Shown: positions 24,331-36,889 of the stretch, piece by piece | Position numbering within the stretch: the stretch's first letter is position 1 | Layout of the letters: every line of letters begins with the position of its first letter | Assembly (NCBI GenBank): GCA_030035585.1 | Contig: CM057464.1 | Location: forward strand, 77,298,919-77,362,918 | Direction of reading: 5' to 3' | Length of the DNA stretch: 64,000 nucleotides | Origin: Dugong dugon | Taxonomy: Eukaryota > Chordata > Mammalia > Sirenia > Dugongidae | Notes under the pieces: model-generated | Database searches by the model: none | Seen by the model: the letters and a program-made list of their open reading frames with translations, nothing else | Told to the model about the DNA's origin: nothing | Made by a program: the position numbers and the translations under genes

Positions 24331-25585
24331 GTTACTTTATATTTTGGGTTTTATTATAGCACTGAAGTTGAAATTATTTGTAGGATAAGAGACATTAGCA
24401 AAGAGGTAAAATTTTAAGAGAAAGTAAGGGAAACTAATATGTTAATAAGTTATTGAAAGTGAGTAAAAGATCAAGAACACAAGTATTTGGATAGCCTTAG
24501 ATTAGAAAGAAGCAGAAATGTTCCTGAAGGGAGGAAAGAGAATATCATACTAATATTGAATAAGGAAGTAAGGTTGGAGGATAAAGAAATGTGGAGGAGT
24601 AAATAAGAAATGTAGAAGTTCATGACTGATGGCTTCTAGTTTTGCCATTTCTTCGCCACTGAGTGGATATTTATTTTAGAATGGAAATATCCACAAATTG
24701 TATGTGTATTAATGATTAAGCGGGATATTTTCAGTGAAATAATCTGTTCAGGTTTTTTTGTTACCTTTATATAATAATATTTGTCCTGAATTATTACTAG
24801 GGCCAAAAACAGTAAAGAAATTTGCATGCATATAAAGAAGGGGTCATTTCCAAAGAATTTTCAAAGGAGTTTTACAACATCAGTTTTAATTCAAATGGAT
24901 AGAAACTTGAAACAAAGCATGACATTGTAAAATGATATTAAAATTTCATATATTTAAAATATATAATTTTTGCCTGTGTCAAACTAGTAACATAAGATAT
25001 GTTTATTTCTTACATCTTACATCTTATAACTTTTGACCTTGTAAAAGTGGATAACACAAAAATGATTTTGCTTAGTGGCTTTCAACATCTCATTCATAAG
25101 TTCTAGGATTCAATTATAACATACAACCTAATACCTTTAAATAATAGCAACTTTTTAAAATAATCAATATAACATAAATAATAGTTAAAGCCACTTTTAG
25201 TTCTTTCAAAAGTTGCTTCCTAAACACAAACAAATATCAAAAAAAAAAAAAACAAAACAAAACAAGGAAAGGAGAAACGATTTGAAGCTTAAAATCCTCC
25301 ACAGCCAAGGTGCCAAAAGACAGAAAGATTAGGACTAACTTATACTAAACTGGCTTCCTCTTAGAAATCCATTACAGATAAAAACAAACATGGGTGCCCA
25401 CTGAGACAGCGGCAGCCACCTTTCTCATCCAAAGTGGCATGTGTGATGGCACATGGTAATGCATGGTAATGGTAACTGGGGTCTCTGCTCCAGCAGCAGC
25501 CCATGGTGAATCCTCAACGTTGGCATCCCGATTGAGCTCATTATGCTCAGAGGCTTGAACCAGAGCTGTGAACAATTTGTGTCGG

Positions 25586-25647
25586 TTCTAACAAGTTCCT
25601 GGGCAATGCTAATGCTGCTGGTTGGGAACCAATTCTGAGAACCACTA
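25586..25647 (+). mobile_element. hAT MER5-like right end
   Basis: taacaagttcctgggcaatg, then tgctaatgctgctgg and tgagaaccact: the right end of a MER5-type non-autonomous hAT element. Confidence 0.75.
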
Positions 25648-25651
25648 GTAG

Positions 25652-25790
25652 AGTAGTGGTTCTCAAAATTTATTATACATAAGAATCACCTGGGGATCTT
25701 GTTAAAATGTAGATTCCGATTCAGTATATCTGGGGTGGAAATGCAAATTCTCAGCAGGGGTTCAAACCAGAACAAACTAGTTTGAAGCCC
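25652..25790 (+). mobile_element. hAT MER5-like left part
   Basis: agtggttctcaaaattt, agaatcacctggggatctt, ctggggtggaaatgcaaatt: the left and central parts of a second MER5-type element, starting 6 bases after the first ends. Confidence 0.8.
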
Positions 25791-25796
25791 TGGCTT

Positions 25797-25951
25797 GCAC
25801 CCAAAACCGTGAAGTCGATTCTGACTCATAGCGACCCTATAAGACAAAGTAGAACTGTCCAATAGGGTTTCCAAGGAGCAGCTGGTGGATTTGAACTGCT
25901 GACCTTTTAGTTAGCAGCCAAATGCTTAACCATTACATCACCAGGGCTCCC
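25797..25951 (-). mobile_element. AfroSINE, short type
   Basis: gaagtcgattctgactcata at the left; cagctggtggatttgaactg, then catcaccagggctccc at the right. Confidence 0.9.
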
Positions 25952-27465
25952 AGGAGAACTGAAATTCTTATCCTGCTTCTATGTGGGAGGAGAAAAATAA
26001 GCTCTCTAAATCCTTCTAGGTCCCTATATTTCATTCTCTGATCACACAGGAAATGATTTTCATAAACTGAAATGGAGACATGCAGCCCAAACAACAGGCC
26101 TCTGTGACCACTGGGAGCCATCTGCTTCCTGCCAGTTTATTATACTCTGGAATTAAATTTTAGAGTTTAAATTTTTATCAAAAGAAATCTGAATTTATAA
26201 CTTTACAGTGACCCTTAAAACTACTTACAGTTCTATAATCTCAGGGTATTTGAACTCTGCTAATACTAATCAAAAGAAATGATAGTTTCCTTATTTTTTT
26301 TTAAAGGTAAATCAAGCATCTAACAAGCTCTAATTGGAATCAAGCAACCACAGTTAAAGCATTCAGCTTACTCTCCTTACCGCTACTTAAATACTCTGAA
26401 AACAGGTAATAAAATAAACACACTCAACATTGTTTTGTAAACTATCTGAGGTCAGGCCCCACATATTTAAATTTATCTCTTCTCCTCCAACAGTGTTTTG
26501 CATATGGAAAAGGTTCAGTGAATCCTTCTTGAATACATTTATAATACAAAAGAACTCAGCCTTTTAAGATTTCATCATTACGTTTAAAATAAGAAATAAA
26601 GTAGAAGCAGAAAGTAAACAAGATCCAGAAGATTAATTTGGCTTTACAAAGATTAATGTTTCTTTCTGATTTTATTAGCAGCCTCATTAATAAATATTTA
26701 TTGTGTTCTCACTGATGACATGACACTTCTGTTTCTGTGGATCAAACACTCGGTATTTACACGCACTCTGCTAACACAGGATTGACTGTATCTTCCGAAA
26801 AGAGCTCTGCAATTGCATCTTCCTGGGAACAGTATGAATCATTTACAACAGTTAGCACTGAAAAGCACAGTTGATGTGGTAGCATTTATTATAAAACATA
26901 CTCATTTGAAGCAGTAATTATTCTGTTACCGGGGCACAACCCTTTATAACATCCTTTAAACAGTTTTTTTATGAAGATGGAACTTTAATTTTTTCAGTAG
27001 CTACCAAGTGCAATCCTTGAGTACCTTTCCTTATTTGTTTTTCGACATGTATCACTACCCAGAGGCAATCATTAGCTAATTTGCTGATTTATGGTTGCAG
27101 TTTATGAGCTTTAAACAATGCTAAACCATTTTTGCTCCTCCCTCAGTGAGCTGGCAGATGAAGAATGTCTGTCCTTTATATTTGTAGCTGTGTAAAGAAA
27201 ATGCACCTCACCCTATGTGTTCTTGGCTTCTATGACATCTGAAATTGCTGCCTTATTACTTTCCTGCTGGATCTTAACCAAAAGCGATGTTTACCTAGAT
27301 ACCCAGTCTGAAAACTGCTAACGTTTTTTGTGCTGCCACCTATGACAAAACAAGGTCAGAACACCAGTTTAGCATGGAAATGTGACAGCAATTACTCATG
27401 CAGTATTCCAGTGACACAGACACTGAAGAGGAGAATTGGTTACTGCTGTTTAGGCTGACAGGGCC

Positions 27466-27672
27466 TGGAGTCCCTGGGCGGCAAACGGTTCATGGGTTCA
27501 GCTACTAACCCAAAGGTTGGAAGTTAAGTCCACTCACAGGTGCCTTGGAAGACAGGCCTGATGATCTACTTCTGAAAAATCACAGCCATTGAAAACCCTA
27601 TGAGCACAGTTCTATTTTGACTCATATATGGTTACCATGAGTCAGAATCAACTCTGAAGCAACTGGTTAATA
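27466..27672 (+). mobile_element. AfroSINE, gatctacttcc type
   Basis: ggagtccctgggcggcaaac head, aggcctgatgatctacttc centre, catgagtcagaatcaactc tail. Confidence 0.88.
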
Positions 27673-27803
27673 AAAATACCTGATCCAAAGCCTGCTGCAC
27701 ATGTCAGACTTTCAATATACCTCATTTATTCTTTTAACGAACTCCTTGGACACCTGCTTTTTGACCAACCCTAAGTCACTATTTTTATCTACCTGTAATA
27801 CCT

Positions 27804-28004
27804 GTTGTTGTTCGCTGCTGTCGAGTTGATTCACAGCGACCTCATGTGTACAGAGTAGAACTGCTCCATAGGGTTTTCAAGGCTGTGACTTTTTTGGAAG
27901 AAGATTGTCAGGCCTATATTCTGAGGCACCTCTAGGTGCATTCAAACCACCAACCTTTCAGCTAGTAGTGGAATGCTTAACAATTTGCACCTTCCAGGGA
28001 TTTT
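27804..28004 (-). mobile_element. AfroSINE, gatctacttcc type
   Basis: Starts ttgttgttcgctgctgtcga, ends ccttccagggatttt. Possible 8-bp TSD taatacct on both sides. Confidence 0.85.
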
Positions 28005-28739
28005 GCTAATACCTAGTATTTAGGAAAAAATAATAATTTATTTTTGTATCATTGGGAAATACATTTGTATTTATTCTGGGTAAATAATTATCAAGGAGAA
28101 AATTACTTGTGACAAATTAGTTTATCCCAGGTTCAAGACTTCTGTTAATATTTCCAGTTTATTTAGTCATGTGATACTGATTCAGTATCTGAAGAGGATA
28201 TTAAAATAATTTATTCATAATTTATACCAGTCACACTTTCACAAAAGATTCTAACACTTGCTCTCTGGAAAGTCTGCAGTCAATCACATGGGTCATTTAA
28301 CACAAAATTTATTTAAAACACACAGAGGTCTTTTGTGTTAAAATGGAATGATTGCAATTTCAGGCACTATTCTGATTGTAAATTGTCAACTACCTAGCAC
28401 TGAGCTCCTGTCATCTAGCTCAGATGACCATGGAGGGGAGGCTGAGGCAATGCTTTTAAGAGAGTGATAGTGGCAGGGATGTGGGTCTAAGAGAACCAAT
28501 AGGACAATAGGGAGATTTTAGAACCTTGCATCTCCCCTCCACAACCTCCTCACTCCCCACCCCCACTACCGCCAATAATCGTGGCTGTAGCAAGACACCA
28601 TAACCAAAGCGGTATATCCTCCAGACCTGTTCTAGCTGGGGTAAGATTATAAATCACTTGTCTAAGAACAGAAAACACCTCCTAAATGACTCTCACAGGT
28701 AGTGCATGGGCTGCAGCATGGTTGAGAACCTCAGTGTTT

Positions 28740-28890
28740 CTCTCTACCTATCTGCAGCAGTTTCCCAGCTGGTTTCTCTACCTCCATTTTTTCTCTGACC
28801 CAGCCTACCCTCTACAATGATGTCAGGATTATCTTCCCCCAAATTAGTCTGATTATTTCATTTTCTTGCTTAAAAACCTCTATTGGAAAA
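28740..28890 (+). mobile_element. L2 fragment, plus strand
   Basis: ccaaattagtctgattattt and cttgcttaaaaacctctatt match the L2 mid-3' region. Confidence 0.5.
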
Positions 28891-29112
28891 AAGGGCAAAT
28901 AATATACCCCACTTACTTGAATACAATGTAAATCCTGGCTTTTTGCATTTGAATGTTTTGAACACAGAGCTATTAGCTAAATTTTATTCCTTTTGTGATA
29001 TATCAGTGTTGGACAGATAGGCAAAGATATTAATCTACTAAATTAATAAAGTTAGTATAACTGTCCACCTTCTGTATTAACCAAAGAAACGTAAATGAGA
29101 ATAACATTGTAT

Positions 29113-29236
29113 CTCATAGTGACCCTATAGGACAGAGAACTGCCCCATAGGGTTTCCAAGGAGGGGCTGGTGGATTTGAACTGGTGAACTTTTGGTTAGC
29201 AGCCGAGCTCTTAACCACTGGCACCATAAGGGCTCC
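29113..29236 (-). mobile_element. AfroSINE, short type
   Basis: tcatagtgaccctataggac at the left; ccactggcaccataagggct at the right. aacattg occurs on both flanks (possible TSD). Confidence 0.88.
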
Positions 29237-29673
29237 AACATTGAATATATCACCTATAAAAAAAAGTTGTTTTTTTTTTTTACTTTTAATTATTTATGAT
29301 TATAGTCAGTGTGATTAAACAAGGCCAAATCCATTACTGGTGACAGTCTTATTTGCTACAAACCTTATGAAAAAAGATTAGGAAATTTTTTTAAAGAGAC
29401 TTAAAAACAAACTATATAGCAACTCAGCAATTCCACTTCTAATACCTTCTTTCATGGAAATAATCTTAAAACATTAAATGTGTGTGTGTGTGTTTTATGT
29501 TCATTTTTCTACACTGAAGTATTACTTATAATGATGAGAAAATAGAAACCACCTATATATGTAACAATAATATATTAAGAATAAGTTTAATCTTAACTCT
29601 GGCCAGTACACCTAATCATTTAAGCCAGAACAACCTACTAAAACATTACGGTCATGTGTCCCCCATTCTTGTA

Positions 29674-29702
29674 AGTGTGTGTATGTGTGTGTGTGTGTGT
29701 GT
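29674..29702. repeat. (TG)n microsatellite
   Basis: gtgtgt with one ta interruption. Confidence 0.9.
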
Positions 29703-30615
29703 TTCTTTCTTTTTTTGATGCTCATCTATTGCCACAGGATCTTGCCACTGAGCTGTGAACTCCTGAAAATGACTATAGATTCTTCCACCTGTGGCCTTTC
29801 CAGATTCAGCATTTCATACCTTTACTTTCATTGGCTTTAGAGTCAGCCTTCCTCTATGGACTCTGCTTTAGTATCTTCTGCTTTTTGGCCCTTATGTTGT
29901 TTCAGAGGGGAGTTTTTGCTTAAGTTACAACACCCTAGAGCATATCTCCAAGTTTATTCACTGAGCTTGTGCTTAACAAGGCTATTCTCATACCTCAAAT
30001 TTATCATTTTGTAGCCATTAAATATTCATGGCATATAAATTAACAAATTATAGCCATTAAACATTGTTTATTAACATGATACAATATACAGCAATAACTA
30101 TAATTTAAAGATGCATAGACATAATTACAATACGCAACTAAAATCTTAGGCATAGAAAAAAGACTAGAAGGAAATCCACTAAAATATTAACAAGGCCCTT
30201 TTTTCTCCTTCTTCTTTCACCCTGCTAATATTGCTGAATATTAAAATGTATTGGAAAGTAAAGTTTCCTTAAACAATGGGTATCATTTGAAAGTTCATCT
30301 GCAACAATAGTAGCAACATATTATATTTGCTGAATTTTGCCTCTGTATCCAGTATGCTTAGTTTCAGAGGCAGGAAACATAAAACCCTAAATAAACTAAT
30401 AGCTTAAACAAGATGAAATTTCATTTCTCTTTCATGGAAGAATTTAAGTAGATGGTTCAGAGTTGATGTGTTTCTGCAAATGTCAACTTTTTCAATTACT
30501 AGTGCTCTACCCTGCATGATTTTGACCTCTAAATCCATGGTGGTGGCATCTGCTTTTCAGTCATCTGGACAAAGGAAGGGGGACTAAGAGATAAAGGGCT
30601 GCTACACTGTCTCTT

Positions 30616-30834
30616 GAGATCCCTGGGTGGCGCAAACTGTTTGCACTTGATTACTAACCTAAAAGTTGACAGTTTGAACCCATCCAGCAGTGCCATAAAA
30701 GAAAGGCCTGGCAATCTGCTTCCGTAAAGATTACAGCAGAGAAAATTCGATGGAACAGTTCTACTCTAATGCATGGGGTTGCCATGAGTTGGGATGACTT
30801 GACAGCAATAGGTCTGGTTTTTTTGTTTGGATAT
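30616..30834 (+). mobile_element. AfroSINE, gatctacttcc type, with TSD
   Basis: gagatccctgggtggcgcaa head, tgccatgagttgggatgact tail. TSD tgtctctt (30608-30615 and 30835-30842). Confidence 0.9.
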
Positions 30835-31437
30835 TGTCTCTTAAGAAAGGCTTTTAGAAATTGCCATAGAATGTCTTCCATTGGCTAGAACTTAGTCACA
30901 TGTCCCTACCTAGCTGCAAGTGAGGTCAGGAAATTCTCGTCTCCATTCTGGATTTCCACGGGCACAGCCAAATATCTGTTCCCATGAAAACTTTAGAGAG
31001 GTGTTACTGAAAACTCATCATTTCTGCAACAGCATTGAAAATTCTGCAAACTTTGAAATACAGTTGTAGAATTCAGGTTGAGGAATTTTGTTCTTTCCAT
31101 GACAATGTTACCAAACACTCTAAATTTTTCGTCTGTCTCTTGTTTGTTAACATTACCTTTGGCTTGTATCATCTTGATTTACATTTCTTAATTATAAGGA
31201 TTTTATTCATTTTCTTCTCTCCTTTTATAACTTTATATTTGCTCCGAAGCACAACACAATCCATTTTATAGACTCTTAGATACTTAAATGAAGTAAACAC
31301 ATAAACAGTTTAAAATGCCATTTGGTTACTTTCTTTTATAATACACTAATTATCACACTCCCAATAATCTTAAAGTTAAATAGCATGGGTCCTTAATCCT
31401 TTGAAATCAGTATAAACTATTTTAAAAAGTGAGCAGA

Positions 31438-31661
31438 GGGGACCTCATACCATCAAGAAAGCAGTGCTGGGAGCAGAGCGCGTCCTTTGGACCGGGGTTC
31501 CTGTGCAGAGAAGCTCCTAGTCTGGGGGAACACCAAAGAGAAGAAGGCTGACAGAGAGAAAAATACTTCCCCTGGAGCTGACGCCCTGAATTTGGACTTT
31601 CAACCTACCTTACTGTGAAGAAATAAATTTCTCTTTGTTAAAGCCAAAAAAAAAAAAAAAA
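31438..31661 (+). mobile_element. Processed retrocopy of an LTR-derived transcript, poly-A and 14-bp TSD
   Basis: A perfect TSD aaaaagtgagcaga flanks it (31424-31437 and 31662-31675). The target reads TTT/AAAAA, the L1 endonuclease preference. The body ends with AATAAA (31622-31627), then gttaaagcc and about 20 A. Its last 60 bases (cctgaatttggactt ... aaatttctctttgttaaagcc) are the sense strand of the same LTR 3' region seen antisense at 18121 and 52669, so the source was probably a transcript ending in a MaLR-type LTR. Confidence 0.8.
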
Positions 31662-32017
31662 AAAAAGTGAGCAGAATTTGAGCAAAAATTGAGCTTAATG
31701 GAAACAAAATAAGAACTTTCCCTCCTTTTAAGTCATTCACGTCTCACTCTTATAACTTGTTTTAATCAAAACTTGATTTTCTCCCTTTTAAAAACTTCAA
31801 GCCTTAGATGTTTAGTTTCAAATAGCAATACCAAAGTTGTTTAGAGAATTGGTTGCTTTTCAAGACAAACTCAGAGTAAAATAAGCTATGAGACTGTTTA
31901 GGGGAAAAACAAAATTCTGGATAAAATTTAACAAGCAAAACATATTAACCAAGTCTTTGAAGACCATTATTATCTTAGAGAAAGTTGAGTAGTTAAGTAA
32001 ACCACTTGATGCACATA

Positions 32018-32300
32018 CAGGCAGTCCCCAACTTATAAAGTTCAGTTCTGACTCTGTCGTAAGTTGGTTTTGACATAAATTTAATACCTTTTTTTTTTAA
32101 GTTTCCATATTACTGCCTTTTATTATCAGTATCTTTATAAATCTGATTTTTATTGATTGGAAACATTACATATAAACTTACAGATATATTTTAACATTTA
32201 TATAGTACATATTACTAACAATAAGATATACTAAAAAAAATAGACGGTCCTAAGTGTGGTTCATCATAACTCATATACATCGTAAGTTGGGGACTACTTG
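32018..32300. mobile_element. Tigger-like (mariner-type) MITE
   Basis: Terminal inverted repeats caggcagtccccaactta at the left and taagttggggactacttg at the right (15 of 18 pair). A TA precedes the left end; the right TA is not preserved. The AT-rich interior has no ORF, so it is non-autonomous. Confidence 0.75.
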
Positions 32301-32769
32301 TCATGGGTTTTTTATTCAATGGTACAGAAGACCTTGGAAAGCCATGTGCCTTCTATCCTGCAAATCTGAAAGGAAAAGAAGCTACAGAAGCAATGGCTCC
32401 CCTACTAATTAACTTGTATTTGCATGTAGGAATGACAAAAATCCCCAAAGCAATGACAATGATTTTCATCTCCACTAATATTCAAACTCTTTAAGAATTA
32501 AAAAAAAAAAGCTTCTATGAACAAGTCTGAATAAGCCAAATACACATTTTGTTTTTATGCAATGACTGTCTCATGGTGAAAGGGGGTCTTGCTCTCCTTC
32601 TCTCCCAGCTTGACCCCTCCACCAGAGATTATTAGAAGATACGCCATTTCTCTGAGTAAGTGAAGACTAATTACATCAGTAAGTCCTGTACTCAAACTTA
32701 TAAAATGCTTATCTCTTAAGATATTAGGATCATTTGATTTTAGTCAGTTTTTGAGGGACAGTTACCATG

Positions 32770-33536
32770 TGTAAAAATGGTGTGGGGGCAGTGTCTGACC
32801 TCCTCTAACTCCACAAGGGGTAAGGAGAATCAAGATCAACAGCCCAAGGCTGATTCCTATGAGGCGGAAGTCAAACATGCCCCTTCTCTCCACCATCTTT
32901 ACCAATTTTGACAACAACCATTGCTCCCACAGCACTCTCTATTTCTCTGCTGGGTTAAATAATTCATTGCAATGGCCACACAGAACTCACAGACCATACT
33001 TACAGTTATTGGGTTTACTAGGGAAGTAACAGGTTACAAGTCAGGCTCTGGAACACTCAAGGATACAGTTCTTCCATTATGGAAGCCTCTTCCCAGCCCT
33101 GCTCACCAGCACGTCTCTCCCTGGCCCTAGGCCTCTGCCCAAAGGCACTCAGCTTTCTCTCTCTGTGGGCTGCGAAGCCCAACGTGATGTCCTCTGCTGC
33201 CGGTTCTCTGCCTGCTGGGTCTCTCCTGCCACTGCTTCTCACCATTTTCAGGGTTACAGCTTGCTCTCTCTCTGTCTCTTGCTTCCAGGAGCTTCTCAGC
33301 AGAGGGACCTGGGGTCCAGAGGACTTTCTAGTTCCTGGCTGTTCTTCTTGGTGGTGGTGGGCTCTTCTCATTCCGCCTCTGGGATGTCTCATTTCAAGCC
33401 CAGGGAGACTGCACAACTAACCAATCCCCTTGGTGGGCTACAATTACCCTATCTGCACAATCCTACTCAATCACCTGGGTGGGAGTTACAAGACCATGGC
33501 TAGAAAGGACACACAGAAGCGACCCATCACACTACA
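32770..33536 (-). mobile_element. Solo LTR (767 bp) with 5-bp TSD
   Basis: TG...CA ends are bounded by ccatg on both sides (32765-32769 and 33537-33541). GC-richer than the flanks and rich in C/T runs. On the minus strand a poly-A-signal-like agtaaaccc occurs near 33015, so minus orientation is preferred. Overlapping ORFs of about 110 codons on both strands near 33060-33500 follow from base composition and resemble no protein I know. Family not named. Confidence 0.65.
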
Positions 33537-33541
33537 CCATG

Positions 33542-33715
33542 TAAGGATTAAGTGCAGATACTCTGGAAATGGACTATTTTAGTTCAAATCCCAGCTGTGC
33601 CAGTTACTAGCTGTTTTATTTTTGGCAGTTTACTTAATTATATACCTTAGCTTCCCCATCTGTAAAATGGGGATAATATTACGTGCCTCACAGAGTTCCT
33701 CTGAGGACTGATTTT
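33542..33715 (+). mobile_element. MIR, plus strand
   Basis: caaatcccagctgtgccagt, ttccccatctgtaaaatggg and gataatattacgtgcctcac. Directly right of the solo LTR. Confidence 0.8.
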
Positions 33716-34935
33716 GTGGGTGTGTGCACACGTGTGTGTTTCCATGTGCACACAGGCACATTTATATATATCAGATATTTGTTGCATATGGAACCATAAA
33801 ACATAGTCCAGCTGATTTTAATCCAGCTGAGACTGATGGTTCCAGGCGAGTCCCACACCATGTACGTGCCGGTTTGTTTGTTCACCTGTTTTCCTCAAGC
33901 CTGGGAAAGCCACTTAGTCCACACAAGTACAACCCAGAGGTTCAAGGGAAGACAATGCCCTGGAGTGCAGCAGTCCATGGATAAATGCCCCAGTCTACCT
34001 TCCTTTGGTGGGACAATTCTAAGGTTCCTTAGGGGGTTCCCAGTCTTTCACAAGGTTCCTTAGAGGTTCCCAGAGAGACCTAGCCCCCGTTTCCCAAGTG
34101 CTTACCACCTCAATAACACACTTTTTATTGGCTTTTTTCCTTTCTCTGCAACACTCAGATCACTCCCTAAATGTCGATACATGGAATCTCCACTTAAATA
34201 AACTACCTGTGACCAAATCCTTGTATCAGGCCCTGCTTTAGGCAGGACAGTAACTAAGACAGATACTACTGCTATTATCTACACCTGTGCTTTTTGCCCA
34301 CCACCTTCTAGTCTCATCTCTGTGGTCACCCTGTGATATAAACTGTCTTTCTCTTTTATTCTCTAGTTAGTATTCTAATTTACCTGTACCTCCTCTCTCT
34401 TCTGCTCCCCCTATTACAGCTGTTATCAGCGTTGGAACCCTGTCCTGTGTCTTTACATCTTCGTGTCTAAGCTTCACAGCTGGTGTAGTGGAGAACATAA
34501 AAATAACACCAATTTGTCTAAAACCTGCTGGCTAATGTGCTCACCTTCTAATAGCAGAAACAAAGCCTCTTTATTTTTACTTCTTTGCAAGAGTCATTTA
34601 TTTATTTTTATACAAGGCAGATGGCTGAGTTTGAAGGAAGTTCTCCAAATCTTTATAAACCCATCTAAAGGTCTCATGTTTTTTAATTTACCTGAAAATA
34701 GAATAGAGCTGTTGGAGATGATAAATAGTTCATGCTACAGTTTCTTTATTTCAAAAGATAATTGTAAAGTATTTTTTTATTTTAGAGGTTTTTTTTTTTT
34801 GGCATGTTTCTTTTGCTTCTTGGGTTTTGGAAGAAGGTAGATTTTATGTTTCTTCCTGGGCTATGGAGTCTGTGTTGCTTTGTTTTATAAAACTATCATT
34901 TTTTCCCTCTGCTTTTCCCCAGGTATATTTCCCTG

Positions 34936-35126
34936 TAAGGAGCCCTGGTGGCACAATGGTTAAGCACTCAGCCTCTAAATGAAAGGTTGGCAGCCATTCG
35001 GTGGAAGAAAGATGTGGCAGTCTGCTTCTGTAAGGATTACAGCCTTGAAAACTCAATGGACAGTTCTACTCTGTCCTATATTGTCGTTATAAGTCGGAAT
35101 CAAATCAATGGCAATGGGTTTATGGG
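34936..35126 (+). mobile_element. AfroSINE, long type, with 10-bp TSD
   Basis: ggagccctggtggcacaatg to agtcggaatcaaatcaatgg. TSD tatttccctg (34926-34935 and 35127-35136). Confidence 0.93.
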
Positions 35127-36376
35127 TATTTCCCTGCTAAGGCTTTAATAGCAGTGCCTTTAAAGATGTAAAGGCACTAAAAGAGGCTCAGCCACACTCC
35201 TGGAATTGCTGAAGGCAGAGTGGAGCCAGCTCTATAATGCAATAGTTTTGTTAATCCTTCTGTGTTTGTACACATAGTGCTGGAGGAACATCTTGGGAAG
35301 AAACAATTTTTCTCTGCCAGGAATACCAGAACAATTACAAGAAGTTGTGCTTCTTAAAATATTGTGCTGACAAGCACAGCTTCAATGTACAGGATCCATC
35401 TAAAGAGAGTATTGGGGCACACTTAATTTTGAAATATTACAGTAATTACTGTGATGATAACAGTACCAAATAGATTTTCATTAAGTAGTCAGTATTCCTG
35501 GGCATTCTTTTTTTTTTTTTTTTTTTGCTTTTTCATTTTAAGACTTATAGATTCCAGTAATTTTTGGAATTATATATTTCAGAAATAAATGGGAAAACTG
35601 TATGTTGGATAGGTCTTTGATATAATCTCATACTATCATATTAGCTATAAAACAAAAAGAAGCTCAAAACGTAAGTTTCACTATGTAAGTTCAAAGAGTG
35701 ATTAGATCTCCCTCTTAAAAATTCCCTGAGTTTATTATGATGGTCATTTTTAGTAAGTCATCCTCTTAACTATAACTATAGGCTAAAAATTGGCACAAAC
35801 AATCAACCAGCTTTCATGATAAGGAATAGACATGTATGGTAGAGAAATACAAAAACAAAACCAAACAAACAAAAAAATAAGGCTGACTTAAGAACTCTGT
35901 TTCCTTCCCATGTCTCTTCAAAATAATCTCCTCTGGATTCTGATAGAACCTATAATCAATCTTTCCATACATAACAGAAAACATAATTGCTTATTACATA
36001 TTCAAAATACAACAATAGAAATTGCCACAGTATCTTTAAGAAAAAGCCATGCTAGTTACATATGGACATTGTTGCCAGAGTGAACTCCAGAAACTTACAT
36101 ACTCAGAGCTTCCCTGTCCACCTTTTGGAATTGATTGAACTGTGTGCTCTCATAAACTTCAAGCTGGACAATGCTGTTGAGATTATAAATCATCCCTGGA
36201 AACCTCTGATCTCTGTGATACCTTGAAATTCATGGTATCCAATAACCGCCTTCACAGAATACAACATGATGGGGATTTTTCACTGAAAGTGGTACTGTTC
36301 TATGTACATGACAAATCTATGCAACTTGTTAAATGTATTATTTATTATATGTTATGTTGTGTCATATATATATATA

Positions 36377-36548
36377 AACAAATCTGTTGCCATCAAGTTA
36401 ATTACAACTGATAGAGTCCCCATGTGACAGAGTAGAACTGTCCCACAGCGTTTCTGAGGTTGTAAATCTTTAGGGAAGCAGACTGCCACACCTTTCTCCT
36501 GTGGAGTGGCTGGTGGGTTCGAACCACTGACCTTTTGGTTAGCAGCCA
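36377..36548 (-). mobile_element. AfroSINE, long type (left arm of an inverted pair)
   Basis: Antisense copy: tgttgccatcaagttaatta at the left to ttttggttagcagccaaaag at the right, where it meets a plus-strand copy. Confidence 0.9.
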
Positions 36549-36552
36549 AAAG

Positions 36553-36712
36553 GTTGGCCCTGGTGGTACAGTGGTTAAGCATTTGGCTGCTAACTGAAAG
36601 GCTGGAAGTTCAAATCCACCAGCTGCTCCTTGGAAACCCTATGGGGTTGTTCTACTCTGTCCTATAGGGTCACTATGAGTCAGAACTGACTCAATGGCAA
36701 TGGGTTTTGGTT
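36553..36712 (+). mobile_element. AfroSINE, short type (right arm of an inverted pair)
   Basis: ggccctggtggtacagtgg head to agtcagaactgactcaatgg tail. Lies head-to-head with the copy at 36377-36548, with a few bases between them, and is followed by A/T repeats. Confidence 0.92.
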
Positions 36713-36889
36713 TTATTTATTTATATATATATATAGGAGAAGAAACTAAAATGTTATTTGAAAAATATAAAATTGCTGACAAAGAAAGGTCCAAAGTCTC
36801 TTCAGTTAGCGTCAGTGAGAAATTGTAGCAATATTGGCAGAAATTATTTAATACACAAAATTTAATTAAAGGGCTACATGACAAAAATA

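Noticed and set aside
25372-25575. 67-codon minus-strand frame in a GC-richer patch
   Set aside because: Suspected a small processed pseudogene, but no protein family recognised, and no poly-A or TSD found.
33057-33503. Three overlapping frames of 112-119 codons on both strands
   Set aside because: Inside the TSD-bounded solo LTR; explained by GC-rich composition.
34463-34840. 125-codon open frame, plus strand
   Set aside because: No domain, T-rich end coding for Phe/Leu/Cys runs, no splice or Kozak support.
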